From the NCBI GenBank assembly GCA_947259795.1, contig CAMYNJ010000005.1, forward strand, positions 1 through 39,001: a stretch of DNA of 39,001 bases, given 5' to 3'. Both the position numbers and the translations under genes were made by a program. The notes under the pieces are model-generated. The model searched no databases and was not told where the DNA came from. It saw nothing but the letters and a program-made list of their open reading frames with translations. Each line of letters starts with the position of its first letter. The first letter of the stretch is position 1. This document shows, one piece after another, positions 24,824 through 33,169 of this stretch. This DNA comes from an uncultured Alphaproteobacteria bacterium (GTDB taxonomy: Bacteria; Pseudomonadota; Alphaproteobacteria; UBA8366; JADFVY01).

Positions 24824-25884
24824 CCCGCAAAACCTAATCGGGCGAGGGCGTCGCGAAGCTGCTGGCGGATGGTGGCGTTGCTGAAATAGCAGCCATAGCT
24901 GGCGATCGCATTGGCCGACAGTTCGGGCAGGCGGTCGCGTTGAGACGCCCAGTCCGACACGGCCTTCGCCAACGCGCCTGCATCGCCTGGCGGCACGAAG
25001 GCGATGCCGCTGTCCGGCCGGTCCAGGTCATCGGGATAGGCTTCCGAGCGCCGCGTAATCACCGGGCGCCCGCAGGCCAGCGCCTGATAGACCTTGTTGG
25101 GGATCACCCGTCCGGCCTTCTCGCTGGCGCCGAACACGCCCAGCAGGATATCGGCGTCCTGAATGCGGGCGGGTAGGTGGGCATAGTCGATCCAGGGCTC
25201 GAATACCACATGGTCCAGACCCTCCGCGGCCGCGCGACAGTCGGCCAGCAACGCGCCGTTGCCGAGCAGATGCCAGGCAACCGGCGGGCCGTCGTAGAGT
25301 TTCGCTGCCTCGATAATTATCTCCGGCCCTTGCAGGCCGATGAAGCTGCCATGAAACAGCACTTCGACCGGTCCCTGATGGGCGCGGTCCGGCGGCGCCG
25401 GCTGGAACAGCGGCTCTTCCGCGCCCACGGGAACGACCGCCAACCTGTCCTGTGCCAGCCCGAAGCGCCGGGCGAAGAACGCCGCATGGAGGGCGGTATC
25501 CGCGACGACCATGTCCATCGCCCGAAACAGGCCCTGTTCCCTGGCCAGGAGCGCGCGCGCCTCGGCGCTGTCTTCGGCGAACTTGCCGCGTTCGAACACC
25601 TGCTTGTCCCAGGCGCTGATCAGCGGGTCGAACAACACCGGCACGCCCCTCGCACTTGCCCAGGTAATGGCGGTGGCGGCGTCGCGCTGGCGGAAACAGG
25701 GAACCCAGACCAAGTCGGGCGTCGCAACCCGACGTAAGGACGCTTCCGTCCCGGCGAACCGGCTCAGCCAGGGGCGGAAATCGCGGATCGCCCAGCCCAG
25801 TTCGGCCAGCAGATTCCGGAGGATTCGGTTGCGGGAATAGTCGGGGTCGAAACGGCCCCACCACAGAACCGTTCTACTTGCCAT
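24820..25884 (-). CDS. Glycosyltransferase family 4 protein
   Basis: This 354-residue GT-B-fold glycosyltransferase has an N-terminal domain starting TVLWWGRFDPDYSRNRIL and a C-terminal nucleotide-sugar domain. The latter shows VEVLFHGSFIGLQGPEIIIEAAK, WHLLGNGALL and the donor-binding stretch ASEKAGRVIPNKVYQALACGRPVITR, matching the E-x7-E region of GT4 enzymes. It probably adds a sugar to a lipopolysaccharide or capsule precursor at the cytoplasmic membrane face; donor and acceptor are unknown. ATG 25884 overlaps the 3' end of the upstream GT2 gene by 11 bp, so the two are translationally linked. Confidence 0.88.
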   Translation of the reverse strand: MASRTVLWWGRFDPDYSRNRILRNLLAELGWAIRDFRPWLSRFAGTEASLRRVATPDLVWVPCFRQRDAATAITWASARGVPVLFDPLISAWDKQVFERGKFAEDSAEARALLAREQGLFRAMDMVVADTALHAAFFARRFGLAQDRLAVVPVGAEEPLFQPAPPDRAHQGPVEVLFHGSFIGLQGPEIIIEAAKLYDGPPVAWHLLGNGALLADCRAAAEGLDHVVFEPWIDYAHLPARIQDADILLGVFGASEKAGRVIPNKVYQALACGRPVITRRSEAYPDDLDRPDSGIAFVPPGDAGALAKAVSDWASQRDRLPELSANAIASYGCYFSNATIRQQLRDALARLGFAG

Positions 25885-26659
25885 CGCCTTCCCGCTTGGA
25901 AATCTGGAAACGCTCGCGGGTCTTGGCCAGCCGGATGAAACGCTGGAAGGCATACATATAGCTGATGATGACGCCGTCGATGCCGTTCACGAATTCCCGG
26001 CGCAGCAGATATTGCTTCAGGAAGGCGAAGACCGGCACGATGGCGAGTTCGATCCACGAGGGGTTGCGGCCGCGCCGGTGCAGATTCTCGGCCTGGGCGC
26101 TGGAATAGCTGTTCACTTTCTCCACATGATGCGCCAGGGATCGGAAGGACCTGTGGTTCACCATGCCCTTCAGCGCGCCGGTGGCGCCGCTATGCACGAC
26201 AACCGAATCATGTACGGAGCTGTCCTTGAAGCCGGCCCGGCTCTTGCGGTAGAGCCGCACCGGCTTTTGCGTGGCGGTCCATTTATGGCCCTTTTCTTGG
26301 AAACTGTGCAGCGGCAGGATATGCAGGCGATAGGCGCTGTAGGGCGGCTCGCCTGCGAACAGATCCTGGATTTCCCGCGCCAGTTCCGGCGTGATTTCCT
26401 CATCCGCGTCCAGATTCAGGATCCAGTCGTTGCGGCAGAGCCTCTCGCCGAATACCTTCTGCGGCCCGTATCCCTTCCATTCGTTGAAGGTCACCTGGGC
26501 GCCCATGAATTCCGCCACCTTGACGGTGTCGTCGTCGCTGCCCGAATCGATCACGAGGACCTCGTCCACCCAGTCGCGCACGCTACCGATGGTCAACGGA
26601 ACCCGGTCCGCCTCGTTCTTGGCGATGATGAACACCGATAGGGGCAGTTTGGCGGTCAT
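25874..26659 (-). CDS. Glycosyltransferase family 2 protein (WaaE/KdtX-like)
   Basis: This 261-residue GT-A enzyme shows the N-terminal LSVFIIAKNEADRVPLTIGSV, the acidic strand VLVIDSGSDDDTV, FNEWKGYGPQKVFG, and the metal-binding D84-A-D86 in ILNLDADEEI. WKGYGxQ and the C-terminal membrane-associating region (FLKQYLLRREFVNGIDG) are typical of the WaaE/KdtX group, which adds glucose to the lipopolysaccharide inner core; that specific activity is inferred. ATG 26659 overlaps the stop of the NlpC/P60 gene (ATGA), and the GT4 gene overlaps its end by 11 bp. An upstream frame extension into the NlpC gene is rejected. Confidence 0.9.
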   Translation of the reverse strand: MTAKLPLSVFIIAKNEADRVPLTIGSVRDWVDEVLVIDSGSDDDTVKVAEFMGAQVTFNEWKGYGPQKVFGERLCRNDWILNLDADEEITPELAREIQDLFAGEPPYSAYRLHILPLHSFQEKGHKWTATQKPVRLYRKSRAGFKDSSVHDSVVVHSGATGALKGMVNHRSFRSLAHHVEKVNSYSSAQAENLHRRGRNPSWIELAIVPVFAFLKQYLLRREFVNGIDGVIISYMYAFQRFIRLAKTRERFQISKREGDGK

Positions 26660-27504
26660 GGTCGCCGCACCGCGGTTACGTCGCTGCCGGTGGCGTCGCC
26701 GATATGCCGGACAGTCGGGGCGAACGGCCCCCGGACCACCATCATGTCGGTGGCGTTGGCATGGACGAATTCGCTGCCCTCCAGCCAGATCCCCACATGG
26801 CCCGGCCAGAACACCAGGTCGCCGTGGGCCAGCACCGACTCGTCGTCGTCGAATGGGACGGCCGCGCCGAGGCTCGCCTGCATGTCGCTGTCGCGTGGCG
26901 CCTGCTTGCCGCAGCGCGCCAGCGACATCTGCACCAGACCCGAACAGTCCAGGCCGATGCTGCTGCGCCCGCCCCACAGATAGGGGGCGCCGAGAAAATG
27001 CAGGGCGACCGCGGCGTGATCGGCCTCATATTCGTCCATCGCCGCGGTATGATCGGCCCATACCCAGCCGCCGGTGGCCAGCCCGATAAAGCCGTTTTCC
27101 CGGTCTTGGCCGCAGACCAACGAAGTCATGCTGAGCAGATCGCGCACCGGTGATTTCAGATCGGGCTGCGAAAAGAGGTATGTCCGCAAGGCCGCAACCC
27201 TTTGCGTGGGCGCACCAAAAGACTCATCCAGGTGATCCGCGCGGGCATAGCCCACATACCCATCCGTCCGGTTTTGCAGCCAGGCCCAGCCGTCGCGGAC
27301 GTCGAAAACCGTCACCGCCTCGCCGAACAGCAATTCGCTGCCCATGCGGCTGTCGTCGGCAGGCCGAGTCAGCAGCGGGAGTCGACCACACGCAACCCGC
27401 CGGGGGCTGCCTGCGGTGTAGGCTTCGGCGTCGATTGTTTCCCTGAGCGCTGCATCCGCCAGGTCGGGGCGGAATGCATTCAGGCGCGGATCAAGATCGA
27501 TCAA
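26656..27504 (-). CDS. NlpC/P60 family (C40) peptidoglycan endopeptidase with SH3-like domains
   Basis: This 282-residue protein has two N-terminal bacterial SH3-like segments (residues about 38-95 and 100-150; GEAVTVFDVRDGWAWLQ is the clearest). The cysteine-peptidase domain has catalytic C187 in GLDCSGLVQMSL and H236 in WPGHVGIWLEGSEFVHAN. It cleaves gamma-D-glutamyl-diamino-acid links in wall peptides. No signal peptide is seen, so it may act on imported muropeptides in the cytoplasm, as proposed for relatives in alphaproteobacteria. The start is TTG 27504 (IDLDPRLNAFRPDLAD); there is no in-frame ATG upstream and the protein start matches the family. It leads an overlapping operon with two glycosyltransferases. 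Confidence 0.88.
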   Translation of the reverse strand: MIDLDPRLNAFRPDLADAALRETIDAEAYTAGSPRRVACGRLPLLTRPADDSRMGSELLFGEAVTVFDVRDGWAWLQNRTDGYVGYARADHLDESFGAPTQRVAALRTYLFSQPDLKSPVRDLLSMTSLVCGQDRENGFIGLATGGWVWADHTAAMDEYEADHAAVALHFLGAPYLWGGRSSIGLDCSGLVQMSLARCGKQAPRDSDMQASLGAAVPFDDDESVLAHGDLVFWPGHVGIWLEGSEFVHANATDMMVVRGPFAPTVRHIGDATGSDVTAVRRP

Positions 27505-27775
27505 GGTCTGGTTCCCGGTCGTCGTCGGTGACTCGCATGGTGGGTTTTTGCATGGCGTCGCGCAATGAATTTCTGGCCTCTATGCGATTTGACCGGCGGT
27601 GTGCGTGGGCGGCACATTCTGGCGGCAAGGCTGGCCTTGGTGTTGCCGGTCCGCTCATCGTCGAGCGTTTGCGGTAGCGGCATGCATCTTGCGTTATTTA
27701 TCGACTTGTGGCCTATATTCCGCTCGTATCTATACAAAAAGTGGTATGTAAATTCGAATTGCGGCCCAAAGGGCG

Positions 27776-29830
27776 ATGCCGTCTGTGCAAATGGCGAACA
27801 GATTGGTTAGAGTGATGCAAATTGGAAATGACTGGGTAAGCAGAGTTCGTTGGGCCGCCATCGTTGGCCTGACGGTCTATCTGCTTGCGTTGCTGGGATG
27901 GTTGCTGCAACGCGAGCCCCAGTATGTCGCATCTCTCTGGCCGGCCAACGCCGTCGCCATGGCGCTGCTGCTCGGCCGGCCGCGGCGCGACTGGCCGCTC
28001 GGTCTTCTCGCCTGTGCGGCGGGAAACCTGCTTCTCAACATGACGATCGGAAATGGCCCATGGACGGCGGCGGGTTATACCGCGGTCAACCTGTTCGAAG
28101 TGGCGGTCGGCGCCTCGGTGGTGGTTCGCGTTGCCGGACAGCCCGTTACGTTGTCAAACCTGCGGCAGACCGCATGCTTTATCTTTTGCGCGGCAATGGT
28201 TGTGCCGGCACTCACGGCCTTGCCCGGCGCGGCGATGGCAAGCCTGCTTCACGGCGCCGAATACTGGCCGGCATGGCGGACCTGGTGGGTGGCCGACAGC
28301 ATCAGCGTCATGATATTCGCGCCGCTTGTTCTGGCGGCGCGCGCCGAGTTCGGCAAGCTTCTGGCGAACCGGCGCCGGGGCCTGGAAGCGGTGGGACTGA
28401 CGGTCGCGACCCTGCTGGTCGCCCTGGCTACTTTTTCATCCAGCGTCTTCCCGCTGGTTTACCTGACCTTCCCGTTCCTGATCGCGGCCGGCGTGCGCTT
28501 CGGCATGTTCGGCGTCGGACTGAACGCGGCGGTTGCCGCGATCGCCGCGGTGCTTCTCACAATCAGTGGCGCAGGCCCCGCCGGTCACGATTCGGGCAAC
28601 CTGGTGGGGGCCATTCTGGAAGTCCAGGTATTCCTGGGCGTTACGGTTCTGGCGGCGCTGGCTGTTACCGCGATGTTGCAGGAACATCGACTGACAATCG
28701 ACAAGCTGGCGGCGAGCGAAAGCCGTTTCAGGGAACTGGTCGAACATGCTTCCGACGCCATTCTCGTCCATGACCTGGAAGGCAATTTCGTCGACGTCAA
28801 CTATCAGGCATGCAAATCGCTGGGTTATGAGCGGGAAGAATTGCTGGCGCTGAATGTTCACGATATCGAAGTCGATATATCGGCGGGCGCCGCCCGCGGG
28901 ATCTGGCGGGAACTGACGGAAGGTGCCGCGGTTACGATCGACGGAACGCACCGCCGCAAGGACGGATCGACTTTCCGGGTCGAGTTGCGGATCGGCCTGC
29001 AGACTCATGGCGCCCGGCCAATGATTGTCGCCATGGTGCGCGATGTGACGGATCGCAGACAGGTCGAGGAACAGCTTTACCAGGCGAAGGAAGCCGCCGA
29101 GGAAGCCAGTCGCGCAAAATCCATGTTTCTGGCGAATACCAGTCATGAACTGCGTACGCCGCTGAACGCGATCATCGGTTACAGCGAACTGCTGGAAGAG
29201 GATATCCGGGCGAACAAGCATGACCAATATGTCCCCGACCTCAACCGGGTCAAGACGGCCGGACATCATTTGCTGGATATCATCACGGGTATCCTGGACC
29301 TTTCAAAGGTCGAAGCGGGCAGGATGGAGGTCGATATCGTTCCCATCGACCTGCCGGACCTGCTGACCCGTGTTGGCGCCGCCGTGGAGCCTCTGGCCCG
29401 GCGCAACGGGAACAGTTTGACCGTCGACTGCAATCCTTCAGTCGGCGAAGTCTGGTCAGATCCCATCAAGCTGCGCCAGATCATGTTCAATCTGCTGTCG
29501 AACGCGGCCAAATTTACCCGCGATGGCAAGATTTTCCTCAGCGTGGAGATCGAGGTCGCCGGCGATGATAATTGGATGAAACTGGCGGTCAGGGATACCG
29601 GAATCGGCATTGCGCCCGAAAAGTTCGATACCGTGTTCGATGCCTTTACCCAGGCCGACAATTCCTCGACCCGCAGGTTCGGCGGTACCGGACTGGGGCT
29701 TGCCATATCGCGTCGTTATTGCGAACTGCTCAACGGCACGATCGAGGTTGAGAGCGAGCCGGGCAAAGGCGCGGTCTTTACCGTGCGTCTGCCCGCGCAC
29801 AGGGCAGGGCCGGCAATGGCAGTGATTTAG
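27776..29830 (+). CDS. MASE1-PAS sensor histidine kinase
   Basis: This 684-residue membrane sensor kinase has about eight N-terminal hydrophobic segments forming a MASE1 domain (residues about 25-300; SLWPANAVAMALLLGRPRRDWPLG is characteristic). A PAS domain follows (about 318-430, RFRELVEHASDAILVHDLEG). The dimerisation domain carries phospho-acceptor H457 in SHELRTPLNAIIGYSELL. The ATPase domain has an N-box NLLSNAAKFT, G1 DTGIGIAPEKFD and G2 GGTGLGLAISRR. There is no receiver domain, and no response regulator lies next to it, so the partner is elsewhere. The ligand is unknown. The 270 bp upstream contain an AT-rich stretch (about 27690-27745) that may hold the promoter. ATG 27776 is used; ATG 27791 and 27815 are alternatives. 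Confidence 0.92.
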   Translation: MPSVQMANRLVRVMQIGNDWVSRVRWAAIVGLTVYLLALLGWLLQREPQYVASLWPANAVAMALLLGRPRRDWPLGLLACAAGNLLLNMTIGNGPWTAAGYTAVNLFEVAVGASVVVRVAGQPVTLSNLRQTACFIFCAAMVVPALTALPGAAMASLLHGAEYWPAWRTWWVADSISVMIFAPLVLAARAEFGKLLANRRRGLEAVGLTVATLLVALATFSSSVFPLVYLTFPFLIAAGVRFGMFGVGLNAAVAAIAAVLLTISGAGPAGHDSGNLVGAILEVQVFLGVTVLAALAVTAMLQEHRLTIDKLAASESRFRELVEHASDAILVHDLEGNFVDVNYQACKSLGYEREELLALNVHDIEVDISAGAARGIWRELTEGAAVTIDGTHRRKDGSTFRVELRIGLQTHGARPMIVAMVRDVTDRRQVEEQLYQAKEAAEEASRAKSMFLANTSHELRTPLNAIIGYSELLEEDIRANKHDQYVPDLNRVKTAGHHLLDIITGILDLSKVEAGRMEVDIVPIDLPDLLTRVGAAVEPLARRNGNSLTVDCNPSVGEVWSDPIKLRQIMFNLLSNAAKFTRDGKIFLSVEIEVAGDDNWMKLAVRDTGIGIAPEKFDTVFDAFTQADNSSTRRFGGTGLGLAISRRYCELLNGTIEVESEPGKGAVFTVRLPAHRAGPAMAVI

Positions 29831-29865
29831 AGGGCGGGGGCTGAAGTCACGTAAGTAGGAAAAGT

Positions 29866-30108
29866 TCAGCCGAACGCCTTGTAGGCGATGATCGTGTAGG
29901 TGTCCTTGACGCCGGGCAGCAGCTGCAGTTTTTCGGTGACGAAATGGCCCGGGTCGGCGTCCGCAGGCAGGTAGCATTTCATCAGAAGATCGTAACTGCC
30001 CGAAATCGAATGGACTTCGGAAACCTCTTCGATGTTCAGCACGGCAGCGTCCGCTACTTCATAGGCCTTGCCGAGATCGCATTTAACCTGAACGAAGATG
30101 GTTTGCAT
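29866..30108 (-). CDS. Stand-alone Lrp/AsnC-type ligand-binding (RAM) domain protein
   Basis: This 80-residue protein consists only of the RAM/ligand-binding domain of Lrp/AsnC regulators: TIFVQVKCDLGKAYEVADAAV, a strand IEEVSEVHSISGSYDLLMKCYL, then VTEKLQLLPGVKDTYTIIAYKAF. The DNA-binding helix-turn-helix is absent. Such stand-alone RAM proteins form ring oligomers and may modulate full-length regulators or bind amino acids; the role here is unknown. It lies 39 bp after the DEAD-box helicase gene on the same strand and converges on the histidine kinase gene. The start ATG 30108 is unambiguous, being the first in-frame methionine after the helicase stop. Confidence 0.9.
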   Translation of the reverse strand: MQTIFVQVKCDLGKAYEVADAAVLNIEEVSEVHSISGSYDLLMKCYLPADADPGHFVTEKLQLLPGVKDTYTIIAYKAFG

Positions 30109-30147
30109 GATCCCCGGTTCCCTGATCTGGCAGGTTTTCCGTTAATT

Positions 30148-31569
30148 CTAACGCGTGCCGGAGCGTTTGAGGAAAGCAGGCACCAGGTCGGTTTCGCCGA
30201 AGGGAACGTCCCCGTAATCCGGCACGTCGCCGATGGATTCCCGGCCGCGCCGTGATCCGCGCTTGCCGTCTTTTTCCTTTTTCGGCTGTTCTTTTTTCGG
30301 CTGCCTCTCAGCCTTGTCGGGCCGTTTTTCGTCTTGCCGTTTTTCCGCCGGTTTTTCGGATTTTTCGCCGGCAGGCTTTTCCGCGGCCCTGCCGCGCCCG
30401 CGCCCGCGCCCGCGTCCCTTGCCGCTTTCTTCCTTCAACTCGGCGGCGGCGAACGCCTCAATATCGACGCGCGGAAGTTCCTTGCCCGCCAGTCTCTCGA
30501 TCGCGGCGATATATTTGCCGTCCTCGGGCGCCGCCAGCGTATAGGCGTGCCCGCTGCGGCCGGCTCGGCCGGTACGGCCGATCCGGTGGACGTAGTCCTC
30601 CGCATGGGTCGGCACGTCGAAATTGAACACATGGCTGACCCCGGCGATATCCAGGCCGCGCGCCGCTACGTCGGAACAGACGAGAAGCCGGATCTGGTCG
30701 GCCTTGAACTTGTCCAGCGTCTCCATGCGCTGGAACTGGTCCATGTCGCCATGCAGCGCGCCGGCGTCGAAGCCGTGGCGAACCAGCGAGCGGTGCAGCA
30801 CGCCCACGTCGCGCTTGCGATTGCAGAAAATCAGCGCGTTCTTCACTTCCTGGCTGCGTATCAGCGCCCGCAGCGCCGCCCGCTTGTCGCGGTGAGGCAC
30901 GATCACCAGCGCCTGTTCGACGGTATCGACCACCGACGATGGCGCGCCGACGGTGATTTCTTTCGGCTCGGTCAGGAAGCGGTTGGCGAGCCGCCGGATC
31001 TCGCGCGGCATCGTCGCGGAAAACAGCAGCGTCTGGTGTTTCTTTGTGATGAAGGACAGGATCTTTTCCACGTCCGGAATGAATCCCATATCCAGCATGC
31101 GGTCGGCCTCGTCGATGACCAGGAAGCTGACATCGTTCATCAGCACCTTGCCGCGCTCGACATGGTCCAGCAGACGCCCGGGCGTAGCAATCAGCACATC
31201 GACGCCGCGGTCCAGTTTCTTGAATTGCTCGGTAAAGGACACCCCGCCGATCAGCAGCGCCGTCGTCAACTTGGTGTATTTGCCGTAGGTCTCGAAATTC
31301 TGCTCGACCTGGGCGGCCAGTTCGCGCGTCGGCTCCAGGATCAGCGAGCGCGGCATCCGCGCCTTGGCCCGGCCCTGACCCAGGATATCGATCATCGGCA
31401 GCGTGAAGGACGCCGTCTTGCCCGTTCCCGTCTGTGCGCAGCCTAACAGGTCCCTGCCCATGAGGACCTGGGGAATCGCCTGTTTTTGGATGGGAGTCGG
31501 CTGCTCGTAACCCGCCTCCGAGACCGCGCGCAATACGCTGTCACTGAGGCCCAGTTCGGTAAAACTCAT
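30148..31569 (-). CDS. DEAD-box RNA helicase (RhlE-like)
   Basis: This 473-residue ATP-dependent RNA helicase has all core motifs: Q motif (EQPTPIQKQAIP), motif I (CAQTGTGKTASF), Ia (LEPTRELAAQ), II (FLVIDEADRMLDMGF), III (FSATMP), IV (ALIFCNRKRDV), V (CSDVAARGLDIAGV) and VI (HRIGRTGRAGRSG). A C-terminal tail of about 80 residues, very rich in Lys, Arg, Glu and Pro, provides non-specific RNA contact, as in RhlE proteins that help ribosome assembly and mRNA decay in the cold. Its promoter should lie in the 31570-31758 gap, which otherwise shows no recognisable feature. Confidence 0.95.
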   Translation of the reverse strand: MSFTELGLSDSVLRAVSEAGYEQPTPIQKQAIPQVLMGRDLLGCAQTGTGKTASFTLPMIDILGQGRAKARMPRSLILEPTRELAAQVEQNFETYGKYTKLTTALLIGGVSFTEQFKKLDRGVDVLIATPGRLLDHVERGKVLMNDVSFLVIDEADRMLDMGFIPDVEKILSFITKKHQTLLFSATMPREIRRLANRFLTEPKEITVGAPSSVVDTVEQALVIVPHRDKRAALRALIRSQEVKNALIFCNRKRDVGVLHRSLVRHGFDAGALHGDMDQFQRMETLDKFKADQIRLLVCSDVAARGLDIAGVSHVFNFDVPTHAEDYVHRIGRTGRAGRSGHAYTLAAPEDGKYIAAIERLAGKELPRVDIEAFAAAELKEESGKGRGRGRGRGRAAEKPAGEKSEKPAEKRQDEKRPDKAERQPKKEQPKKEKDGKRGSRRGRESIGDVPDYGDVPFGETDLVPAFLKRSGTR

Positions 31570-31758
31570 ATTTCCTGCAGTTTCTCGCCGGCCCGTCCGG
31601 CGACATGTAATCTCGTCAGCTTGCTGATGGAGCGGACTATAGGGCCAAACGCGCCGCTGTCAATGATCCTGCGCGCTACCGTTTGCCGCGTGGCCGCCGA
31701 TTTGTAGCACTATTCACTTAGATGGTATCGGGCCGGTGTGAACTCAAAGGATAAAGCG

Positions 31759-32331
31759 TTACCGGCAACGCAGCCAGCGCCGGCAATCGCGACCGTCGTC
31801 GAAACGGTGCCTGGGCGGAAACAGGCCGTTGGTCACCGCGGCCACCAGGTCGCCGAAATTCGGGTCGGCCGGGCCGGCGGCGGCGCCGATACGGCCCTTG
31901 ATCTCGGTCAGCGATTCATTGCCCCGGCAGAAGGCTGCAAACAGCACGATACCGTCGCCGGTGGCTTCGCTCGGCAGGTTCGCCGGTGTCTCGCGGCACA
32001 GCTTGATCCCCGGAAAGGTCTTCGGCGGGTTGAACAGCATCACCACGTGATAGGATTCGCGCGCCGACTCGCCCGGCGTGGTCGTGAAATTGGCGGGCTG
32101 CCCCCAATGATTGCCCTGCATATGGCCAGTGACGGCGCGATCGAACGATGCCTTGTCGCCGCCGAAGGGATTGCCCGCCACGACCACCCGCAAATCGCGC
32201 CCGGCGCCGGCATAGGCGAACTCGCCGGCCTTGTAGACCGGGCTGATCTCCTGTTGCGTCAGGCGCACATTGCCGCCGCAGGCTGTCACAAGAATTCCCA
32301 GCAACAGGGAAAGCCATATTTTCCAACGCAT
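31759..32331 (-). CDS. Putative lipoprotein of unknown family, paralogue A
   Basis: This 190-residue protein has a lipoprotein signal peptide (MRWKIWLSLLLGILVTACGG, lipobox cysteine 18). The mature part starts NVRLTQQEISPVYKAGEF and includes VVVAGNPFGG, MQGNHWGQPANFTT, YHVVMLFNPP, LCRETPANLP, IVLFAAFCRGNESLTEIKGR and GLFPPRHRF. No known family is recognised. By eye about half of its residues match the neighbouring gene at 32345. ATG 32331 places the signal peptide correctly; an upstream in-frame start at 32385 would put extra residues before it. It lies 13 bp after paralogue B, so the two form an operon. Confidence 0.82.
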   Translation of the reverse strand: MRWKIWLSLLLGILVTACGGNVRLTQQEISPVYKAGEFAYAGAGRDLRVVVAGNPFGGDKASFDRAVTGHMQGNHWGQPANFTTTPGESARESYHVVMLFNPPKTFPGIKLCRETPANLPSEATGDGIVLFAAFCRGNESLTEIKGRIGAAAGPADPNFGDLVAAVTNGLFPPRHRFDDGRDCRRWLRCR

Positions 32332-32344
32332 GGCGAATCTCGTA

Positions 32345-32920
32345 TCAGTCGTTCTGCAGCCAGGGCGGGGCGCTGTTCTGCTCATCCTCGAACCGCCTGT
32401 CGGGCGGGAACAGCGCGTGGGTTACCTGCCCAACCAGTTCGGCGAAAGCCGGATTGTCCGGGCTCGCGGTGCCCGCGATGCGCCCCTTGATCTCGGTCAT
32501 GGATTCGCCGCCCCGGCAGAAGGCCGAGAATAGCACAATTTCATGTTGCGTGGGAACGACGGGGAGCGACGCCGGTTCCTCGCGGCAGAGGCGCATCCCC
32601 CCCATCGTCGGTGCCGGATTGAACATCATCACGACGCGATAGCTGGACCTGACGCCGGGGTGGTCCAGCGTCGTGAAGTTGGTGCGCGGTCCCCAGTGCC
32701 GCCCCTGCATGGCATCGGTAACCGCTTTGCCCAGGGCGGATGCCTCAGTGGCGAGGCTGTCGCCGGCCACGACAACCTGAACGGCGCCGCGCGCCCCGGC
32801 ACAGCCGAACTCGCCGGCCTTGTAGGAAGGGCTGACTTCCTGCTGGGTGAGCCTGACAGTCGCGCCGCCGCAGGAAACGGCGAGGAAGGCCAGAACCGCG
32901 ACGGGCAAACCGCTTCGCAC
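32345..32920 (-). CDS. Putative lipoprotein of unknown family, paralogue B
   Basis: This 191-residue lipoprotein (PVAVLAFLAVSCGG, lipobox cysteine 17) shares with its downstream neighbour the blocks VRLTQQEVSPSYKAGEF, VVVAGDS, AMQGRHWG, NFTT, YRVVMMFNP, LCREEPASLP, IVLFSAFCRGGESMTEIKGRI and LFPPDRRFED. The conserved cysteines in LCRE and FCRG, in the mature part of both proteins, could pair as a disulfide. The GTG start is well supported by AGGAGG five bases upstream (CAAGGAGGTTAGTT then GTG). It is the first gene of the pair and diverges from the secreted protein at 33170 over 249 bp. The function is unknown. Confidence 0.84.
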   Translation of the reverse strand: MRSGLPVAVLAFLAVSCGGATVRLTQQEVSPSYKAGEFGCAGARGAVQVVVAGDSLATEASALGKAVTDAMQGRHWGPRTNFTTLDHPGVRSSYRVVMMFNPAPTMGGMRLCREEPASLPVVPTQHEIVLFSAFCRGGESMTEIKGRIAGTASPDNPAFAELVGQVTHALFPPDRRFEDEQNSAPPWLQND

Positions 32921-33169
32921 AACTAACCTCCTTGAATTCGGGGAGACGAAATCATGGTCGACGATACCCGCGGCCGCCGCGATGATTCAAATCAAGCAGC
33001 CACAAGAATTCGTGATTCTCGGCAGTGGGAACGGGCTGGTCCGGTTCTGTGTCGGCGGTACACGATTTGCAGCCGGCACGAACCGTCGGCTTTACCGGCT
33101 TCGAACACGCCGGAGCGGCGAATCGTGCTACGCTCCACGGAAATGTGCAAAAGGCAAGGGAATGTGACC

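Noticed and set aside
27501-27810. Small open frames on both strands in the gap before the histidine kinase
   Set aside because: They overlap each other, lack ribosome-binding sites and show no recognisable motif; the gap is better read as a control region.
29839-29871. Inverted repeat GGCTGAA/TTCAGCC between the kinase and AsnC-type genes as a terminator
   Set aside because: The loop is about 19 bases long, there is no T-tract, and one arm lies in the coding end of the AsnC-type gene.
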